Source of the DNA: Sinonovacula constricta
Lineage: Eukaryota > Mollusca > Bivalvia > Cardiida > Solecurtidae
Assembly: GCA_007844125.1 (NCBI GenBank)
Contig: CM017558.1
Location: 45,275,460 to 45,339,459, forward strand
Length of the DNA: 64,000 nucleotides
Reading direction: 5' to 3'
Shown: positions 25,301-35,191 of the stretch, one piece after another
Position numbering within the stretch: position 1 is the first letter of the stretch
Layout: each line of letters opens with the position of its first letter
Position numbers and translations under genes: made by a program
Notes under the pieces: generated by a model
Database searches by the model: none
The model's input: the letters and a program-made list of their open reading frames with translations, nothing else
Told to the model about the DNA's origin: nothing

Positions 25301-28300
25301 CTCAAATTTATCAGCAGGTGTTTGTGATATTGATGTGGGTACAAATGATGCCAAAGAGGTGTCTAATAGTGACAGTCAAACTTGTGGCATAACAAACTGC
25401 AACATTGATATGGATAGTGAAAACAGTGATGTAATTAGTAACGGTGAACAAGAACAGTCTGGCTGCAGCAGTGATGGCATTCAAAAGAATGACAATTATG
25501 GTAGAAAACACAAGCTTGAATCAGATGATAATGAAATGTTTGCACAATATCCCTCCACAAAGAGGATACGAATAAGTAATACTGTTCAGGAAAGTTATAC
25601 AAATACTTACGAAGAGAGGGAAACACACAGCTCAGGCGAAACAAAATCAGAAAGTATAATTGATGCAGACTCCCCAGCAAAAGAAATAGGTTCTAGTAAT
25701 AAAGTAGACCTCTCCAGTGTTACTATGGATACATCTGGTGTTGATTTGTTTGATAGTCCCTCACCTGTTATAACAAGATCTTCTAGATCTAGAGATTTAA
25801 GGATGCAAAATTCTCCTGTTTCATGTAAGTCTCAATTCTCCAACAGAAAACATCAGATAGAAATCAATAAAGATCTTGATAAAGAGTCTCAAGTCTTTAA
25901 ATCATATAATGACACAACAAAGACACCACTTAAGGAAACATCAGATAGAATTGCTTCAGTACCTGTCACTGCCGATTGTGAATCAACTTTCGTTGAAGAT
26001 AACAATGTTTATTGTGAAATGAATGCATCTAGCCAGGATGATGGTGTTTGTAGTAATCCTGTAAGTGAAAGTGATGACTTAGAAATCACTGGTGATAACT
26101 TTAGTGAGATTGAGATAAATATTATAGAGCCAGCCACATGTATGCCTTTGTCACCTGTGTTCAGCGGAAAGACTGAACCACAGCTAGCATGTCAGGCCTC
26201 CTCCGATAGCACTTATACAGAAATTGACCCACCTTCTGATTATGCCCACAGCTCTCTTGTTAATATTGTTAAAATGAATAAAAAGCCATGTGAAGTTTAC
26301 AATGATACTGCTAAGAAGTTTGAAACACCTACAGATAGGACTGATGGTATTACTGATAATTCTGAACCACTTGAAGTTCCTAATAATGTTGATAATGAAA
26401 ACTTTGATTATGACTTGGAACCATGTTTTGATGATTCATTCAATGAGTTGAACATTCCTTTAACTCAAGTCTGTAAGGAAAATCTGAAATCCAACTCTGA
26501 TGAAGCGGATGCAGATGTAAGTGGTAATGTTGCTGATGGTTCAGCTCAAGATAAAGCCATTGATGTGGATGATGAACCAGAAAAAGAGGATACTATAGAG
26601 GTAAAACCCAGAAAAGAAAATGTGGAAGTAGAGAAGATTGCTGCTGATGATACAAGTGATGGATTTGATTCCAGTAAGTAAAGTGAATATTTTCATAAAG
26701 CTAACTAGATTTAGAAAAAAGAAGATTAAAATCATATTTTAAATGTTTAGATTTTTTTCTGGTATACAGGCTTTCACATATTTTTGTCCCTTTTTTATAA
26801 AACACCCTACTAAAGGCAGTATTTCATTCTACAAAATACAAAATAAATTACAATATCTTTCTTTCCTGTTAAGTTATATTGTACACATTAACTGAAAAGG
26901 TACATACTGGTGGCTTTCCAAGATGAATATGAAACCCTCATTGCTGCACAAATTACTATGCATTCAGCCCTTGCGATTCCACCTGATTGGTTGATGGTTT
27001 TGATTGTTATACATTTCCTAGCATCAAAATGATACCATACTTAATAGAGCTTATACATAACTTGTGTCAGTCAGTATAGCTTTACAATGATATTTAAATG
27101 AGATGTAGTGCATGAGTATAAATAAAAAAAATAATATAGCTTTCTGTTTTGAATTTCATAAAATAAAAATCTGCCACATGCTAAATATGCTGGTTTAGTG
27201 TATCTTGTGTTTGAGTAAGTACAATACAATAAACTTAATGGATATTTGTCTCAATATGTACATATGAATGCCTCTTTTCACATTGTTTCTTAAGTGCAAA
27301 TAGTAAAGAAGGAAATATTGAAGTAAATTTCATGAGATTTCATGAGACAAAGTAAGCATGATATATTTAACAAAAGGAATGAAATGAGAAGTTAACTGCC
27401 TCTTACAGGTCTATCCTCAAATACATTTCCTTGTTGTTTTTTGTCTGAAATTTTCACATAAATATTGTGAATGTATTTCAATGTGGTCCCTTTATATTAT
27501 ACATGTCCAGGTGTGTGGGAAGACTACATGGAATCAGGTATGGACTGTGTCATACCTGTGGATTATTCCCCTGTCCAGGCTTCCAGAGATGTGAGTGAAC
27601 AGGAACAAGCTTAGTCAGTTACAGATCACATTTTGCAATAAAAGCCTAAATGTTAAGAATAAAATGTCATATATTAACATTAATTCATAAGGACAAAATC
27701 TTTGTGACTTTGACCCTGTTTCAAGATAAAATACATCACTTTAAACATCTTCTTTATGGAGCTTCACCTGAAATGCTCCTGCGTGCTTATGCAATACTTA
27801 ATTAAAAAAGTGTTTTTTTGTACACCAGTAATATTACTTTTACATAATAACATTCAAAAGTAAGAAACATAAACACCTGCAACTAGATATGTTGGTGGTG
27901 GTGTTGTTTGTGTTACTCTTCCTACAACCACAATGTCTTTACAGAAACCCTCAGGCTCTGTATTTAGAACCCCCCACATGGAGCAGCCAAGCAAACCCAA
28001 GAAGCCTTGGGTCGCGCCCTCACCCTTCACCCCGATGCCCAACTACAACACCATGGCAACACCACATCTCAAGGTCAGGAATATAACTACTGTCCAATAA
28101 ATGTGTTAGTTATTTGAGAATTCACAACCCCATAGGACCATCTGACATTGATCTGTTAAAGGTGGTATCTGACAGTTTGTCTACATCTTATATATTCGAC
28201 AGTATCAGTAAATAAGAACGATTGGTATTCCTGCTGAAAATAGACATGGACGTCACAGCGGATGATGTCGGTGAACTAAAACATTAATCATCACATGGTT

Positions 28301-31300
28301 TTCTTGGTTTATAAATAGCTAACTGTGCAGCATGGCTGAGATAGGAAAAACATGTTTGTAATGACGATTGTGGCATTATGGTTCACTTTTCTGACAGGTG
28401 TAGGACATCAGTAAACAGCATTTTAAGATATCTGTTCATATAACAATGGTTAACTAAGCTGTATAATGAAAATATATTTGGTCCAAACTGTCGGATACTA
28501 CCTTTTAAGGTCCCAACAACAATCTGTCAACAGAAAAAGCTGTCTATTTCTAACAGGGTAGTTCCACCTTCAAGGTGGTGACAGGAGCCTGTTGTGAACT
28601 CTTGGCATGATACCCCACCAGGTCTTATTATCTCGACACTGGGTCAAGTTACCTTCATTGTGGTGGCAGGAGCCTGTCGTGAACTCTTGGCATGATACCC
28701 CACCTTGTCTTATTATTCTGACACTGGGTCAAGTTACCTTCATTGTGGTGGCAGGAGCCTGTCGTGAACTCTTGGCATGATACCCCACCTTGTCTTATTA
28801 TCCTGATAGTAGGTCACGTTACCTTCATTGTGGTGGCCAGTGCCATTCTCGACACTGGGTCAAGCTACCTACACTGTGGTGGTCGGTGCCTGTTGTGAAC
28901 TCCTGGCATGATTCTGCACCTAGTCTTACTATCTCGACACTGGGTCAAGCTACCTTCACTGTGGTGGCAGGAACCTGCTGTGAACACCTGGCATGATAAC
29001 CAACCTAATGTTATCATCTTGACACTGGGTCAAGCTACCTTCAATGTAGTAGCAGGAGTCTGTTGTGAATACCTGGCATAACCCACGAAGTCTTATTATC
29101 TTGACACTAGGTCAAGTTACCTTCACTGTGGTGGCAGGAGTCTGTTGTGAATACTTGGCATGATAAATGTTTTCAAAGACCCACCTTGATGGACACTTTG
29201 TCAGTCTGTTTTAGAAACTCAACATTTACCAATAAATATGCTATTTGTGTTAATGTGCTATTTTGAAATCATATATATTTTCAGAAAGCAGTGTCTAAGT
29301 ATGGAGTCAAGCCAGTGGGCAAGAAGAGAATGATAAAGATGTTGGAAGATATTTATCAACAAACCCATCAATGTAAGTTGAATGTATATGACTTTAAATT
29401 GTTTATAAGGGCTAGAGTACTGAAACACTTTAATTATATTAGGTCAGCCTGTTGTCAGAGAAATGTAAATTGACTGCAGTCAAGTGTGAAGACATGCTTT
29501 TACAGTAAAGGATACATTCAACAGGTTTTTAACCAGGTTTTCTTTTAGGAAAATCCTGGTTATTTGATTGGGGTATGTCGTTAGGCAGGCGAGCAGTCAG
29601 GCAGGTTGGTTTGCATCAACATTTCAAGTCTTTTGTCAAATTTGTCTTTTTCTCAATAACCATTCAAGATAGAGCTTTGAAACTTAACATAGTTGTCTGA
29701 CATCACTGTAGCAATTATCAGGACAAGTTTCATAACCCCTGTCTCTATTTTGCCAAAATTATGCCCCTTTTTCACTTTGACTTTTTGTTTTTTGTCAAAG
29801 TTGTATTTTTCTCAGTAACTGTTTAAGGTATGGCTTTGAAACTTAACAGAGTTGTCTGACACCACAGTAGCACAGTAGCATTTATAGTTCCTGGAGCATC
29901 ACTTTGTAACTAATGAAGGGATACCATCCACATTACTCAGAATTGTTAAACTAAATGTAAAATGAAAACCTGGTATTGTCACTTGGTGATGTTTCTTTTT
30001 ATCATGGCATTGCAATAACTGAAATGTTTTAGGATGATTTGGGATGATAAACCTTACAAGCAACACAAAGGCATGATTCTTTGGGTTTTTTAAAACAGCC
30101 TTTAGATCTTCTAGTTGAAGTTGTGGGTGTTTGTTCAGTTTTAATTCAATGTTTGTATCCAACTATTGATTGAAATAATTAACTATGTTGAACAACTGCA
30201 TTCACTTTATACTGTTCAGACCATTTAGTTGCATCTATCATATTGGTCTTGCAAAAAATTGCCAAACTGAGACGTAGTTCTGTTGTGATGAAAGGCATTA
30301 AATTGCTACCGTATGCCAGAGCATTCTTCTAGTGCAAAATTAAATAGAGGCAAACACCTATCTGGGGACCTAACAGCTTGTACTTTCAAATATTAACAAT
30401 AGGAAGTTCAAAGGAATGCTACTCATGCAAATATTGAAACTGTTTTTAGCTCACTTGAGCCAGCTTGCTCAAGGTGAGCCTTTCTGATATCTCTTCGTCT
30501 GCCGTGCTGCATCAACAATTCGCTTGTGGACACAGTTGTTATCCAGTCTTTACAAAACTTGGTCTAGGTCTTGTTTGTCTGCAAGAAATTTTGGATGAGT
30601 TCATAACTGGGTCACATGGGGGTCACAAAGTAGGTCACTAGGTCAATATTTAGAAAGACCTTGTAAACACTGTGAAGGCCACATTTATGGCCTAATCTTC
30701 ACCAAACTTGGTCAGAATGTTTGTCTGCGGTTACTGTTGGATGAGTTCATAACTGGGTCATGTGGAGTAGTAATAGGTGATTAGGTAAAATCTTTAAAAA
30801 ACAGTGAACACACTAGAAGCCACATTTTTGGGCCAGTCTTTACTAAACATGGACAGAGTGTTTGTCTGCAGTTACGATTGGATGAGTTCATAACTGGGTC
30901 ACATAGGGTAAAAAATTAGGTGACCAGGTAAAATCTTAAAAAAACAGTGAACACACTAGCATCCACATTTATTGGCCATCTTCACCAAACTTACCCAGAA
31001 TGTTTGCCTACATGAAATCTGTTATGAGTTTGTAACTGTGTCACATAGGGTCAAAAAGTAGGTCACTAGGTAAAATCTTAGAAAATATTGTGATCACTCC
31101 AGAGGCCACACTTATTGCTCAATCGTCACCAAAGATTTCTAAATGTAAATGACCCATAATTACTTGATGCCAGATATGAATCTACTAAAAGCCTCATGTG
31201 AGCAAATCTGGGCCTTCATGGCCTTCTTGTGTTGTACATATACTTTAACCTTAACAACACTGTTTTTTATTCATTATTGACATTTCAGGAAATTAGGAAA

Positions 31301-34300
31301 AACCTTCCAAGATTGAATACCATTAATGTCTCAAGCACCCTTATTTATTGGAATGCTTGAGCTTATTCTCAAGACAGAAAAATCTTCAATATGTGAAATG
31401 TACTTCCAATTTGAAACATTTGTTTGTTGATAATATTTTTGTTGGCATTAAAACTAAAACTAGTTACTTATAGAAATCTTTTGGAAAGATACTTTAGATG
31501 TTTTGAATGATTTACCAATATTATGCAGCTTAGGTTTAGAAGTTTTTGGTATTTGAGAGAAAGGTCTGTCCTGTATTGATTTGAAGTAGTGTGTGGTGTG
31601 TAGTTTTGACAAGAGCTATGTAACTTATCAACCAACATAGGATATTATGTTTACAGGCTTTTGCTTTAGAGATAGATAGCCAGTGGTGCAGTTTATCTGT
31701 CTGATTTATTTATTTTGTAATTTATATAATTTGACCAGACCTGTAGTGCAATCGGTACAGCATCAGCTCAAGGTACGGGGGGCCTCCGGGTTCGATCCCA
31801 GGCCGCGACATACCAGTCGTAAAAAATGGTACTGGTACAGCTCCCTTCTTAATGCTTAAGCAAATACAAGGGTAGATCCATGACTGGTTGGCCTGCATGG
31901 TGTCACAATAGTGTGACTGGGTGTGGTATCATGCCAGGTGTTCACAGCATGCTATACACAATGAAGGCAGCACTATATCTGCTTCAAGTGGATACAATCT
32001 CAAGATAAGTGAAATAATGTTGGTAGAACGATAAACCCAATAAACAAACAAACAATAATTATTTGAATTTGCATTTTTGTTAAGTCAGCAAATTGTTTGG
32101 AATGTGCATTATCATTGAAACTTTGCCAAGAACCTTTGCTCAATTGTTGATTTTAAAACAGTTTAGCTTAAACTGTCAATTTTTTTTTAACATCTCTTAC
32201 CAAATGGTTGATATTTAGTTGTATCTTAGATGTTTGTGCCATTAAGCAAAAGGCAGTAAATGCTTTCCGAGAATGATAAAATCGGAAAATAGTAGATAGT
32301 ATGCCTTTGTTTAAAGTAACCTTAAGAATTTCTGATATATTTCTTCTCATTTTCTCACAAAAAAAATGTTTTATGCAGACAATTTTATACATCTGTTATA
32401 TTCATGTGGGTTATAAAATTTTAAAATATATTGTTTTAAGTTTAAGATAAAAGGAAAATAAGCCTTATATTTTAACAGAAAACAGCTTCTTTAAACAAAT
32501 ATATATATCACAACCAAGAAATATTTTTGTTTAAAGGATTTGTCTTGTGTATTGTTGCTTACATATTCCATTGTGCAAGCAAACTTTCTTTTTTGTATCT
32601 TTTCTTAAATTCTAATTTTCAAAAACTTTGTTTTTAAAAAGTCTGTTGAAACTTGTGCAATGGGAATATCACAAAATTTAGACCTGTCTTTTATTTCACC
32701 ATTGCTTGTAGAATGACTGCATTTTTGAATTGGGTAATTGAGAAAACTACAAACTGCAGCCATTAACAAGAACCCAGTTGTAACATGTATTGTATACATT
32801 AATGTGAGTGTCAAGGCTCAGAATTAACACAGAGTGCCCATTTAAGGGTGAGAGTTTCTGATAAATATTTTATTCAGTTGACACATGCAGATTCTCAGTT
32901 CCAGAAGTAGTAGCAAAGATAAAACAAAGTTACCAATAACAGTGTTAATGGTTGTGATGGCTGAATGTTTCAGTGTCATTTTACAATTACACAACAACAA
33001 AACATCTTCTGTTTAAGTGATACCCATTACTATAAAAGCTTTGTCATACAATATTTATTTTTTTATTTAAATAATGTATATATATATTTATATATATTTG
33101 TTCGTGTGTGGAGGGGTTGGGTGGAATCGGCCCACTGATATTATTGTCAACAGTCATAACAGTCTATTGCCTTAACATACATTTTTGTATTGGGAGAGGA
33201 ACATGATAAGCTTTAGCTTTCGTTTCAATCCTCAAATATTCGAAATAAAGATGTTTAAACTGAAAGTCCTAACAACTCTAAGCATTTCTTGTGATATATG
33301 CAACATTGACTATATTTGTGAAATATGTGCACTAGCAGTTTTGTTTCAAAACAGTAAATAATATAAAAAAGTTTTTATTTTGTATACAAATATCAATAAC
33401 ATTACGACAAATACAATTGGTATTGGATATTTTTCTTTGTGTTTTTAGATGAGAATGTTTGGTCATTTCTTCATCAGTGATGTCTTTCACAATTATTTTG
33501 ACATTTTACTAGGTGCCTTTAAAATATATCATGCCTGTTTTATTTTGAAAAAGCACCAACAATGCTATGCAATTGAATGCATACAGTTTTCAAGCACTTA
33601 TCTTACCATAGTTTAAACTTCTGGTACAGTGCTGTTCAGCAAGACAACAGTCTGTATGGGATATTTATGCCAATAGATTCTTTTATGTAATGTCTTTTGA
33701 AATGCTCATTGAAGGCAGCTGGCTTTGTATCTTTGTGATGCCTTTGATTTCCCTGCCTTATTGGTTTCCATAATTTCCCTAGTGTCTGTTCTCTGCAGAC
33801 ATGCAAATATTTCTACTCATTATTGTCAGATTGAATGAATAAATTCATCAATATGGACCTTGTGGCTGGCTTTCATGTTGCATGTCCTCATTCCATCAAT
33901 CATGCCCATAATTATTATGGGGAACTGTCTGATTTTAAGATACACTTTATTTTGTTAATGTTTTCAGTCATGTAAATATTTAGGTGGTAATGTTCAATGA
34001 ATCTGAGCAAGAAGCAGTAGGTTTGAGCCCAGCCTATAGTTTACAGGTTGGTTGACAGGAGGTTGACAATGGTAGTGGTCTTAAATGCTATTGTTTAGGA
34101 CATTAAGGTCGGTGCCCTTTCATTTCTTTTTCATACTGTTTCTATTAGATGTGACATGTATTTTACACAAGTACACTTGCAGCTAATTTACTAGATGCCA
34201 GCAAAACTGATTAACATTCCCATGGACGCCCAGTAAAGAAAGGTAATAGACTTAATGAAAATGGATTATGCTTAGTAGATGGTAAATACAAATTGTTGTG

Positions 34301-35106
34301 AACATTTTAATTGCTCATTTATAAGACTGAATGTTTTCACCTTTTCATTAAGCCCCTTGTTTATCCTGTTTCAGATGAGACAGACAGTGAGGTTGAGGAT
34401 GCATACCAGGCTGACTCAGAACCCATGGCCACAGACGGACGGACAGACACATCAGGGGAGGAGGACCTCTCTGCCAGTCAAGATACAGCTTGCTCACAGG
34501 ACACTTTCAGGTACAACACCTGACTAGTGTGTTGATAATTGATACTGATATGAATATGCCATCTCTCTACAATTGCTACCACCTTTTTCTCATTACTCTT
34601 AACTCACTTTGTGTACATGTACAAAATATTAATGCATACCCTCAAACATTTTAGCTTTCCATTGTTTTTCCTTTTTACACCCATTCCCAGTTAATAAAAA
34701 CAGCTATAAACTTTGCACACCTTGTCTGTCTGTAAGTTTGTCCACCCAAGGTGTTTTCACAGCTGGTTGGTAATATATAACAATTGCCTTATATACTTGA
34801 CTTGGTGTGCATGGAGCATGGCCTTAGATTTATATTTAACATTTTCTATGGATGGGGTGCAGGGGAGGTGATGATAGACTTCAGGGCAAATTTCTAGTTT
34901 AATTCTTTTCCATTTCAGGGACCTCCCAGAAGAAAGTTTCTTACACATTCCCTCCAGTGATAGTGATACATCATTATCCCCTCAGGTACAACCTGCAAGT
35001 CCATTATGCAATGGAAACATGCAGAAAAAACTTTCAGCGGGGTTTTAATTAAAGCTCAGGTTACTTCCAGAGTACTAACTTAGAGAAAACAGAATGCTGC
35101 AATTTC

Positions 35107-35191
<85 letters not shown>

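Noticed and set aside
25147..25680. Minus-strand open frames rich in His and Tyr inside SLX4 exon 11
   Set aside because: They are reverse readings of the acidic GAT/GAA-rich coding exon.
31735..31815. tRNA gene with clear A- and B-boxes
   Set aside because: No complete cloverleaf or acceptor stem forms, and a non-tRNA body with an (aaac)n tail follows, as in a SINE.
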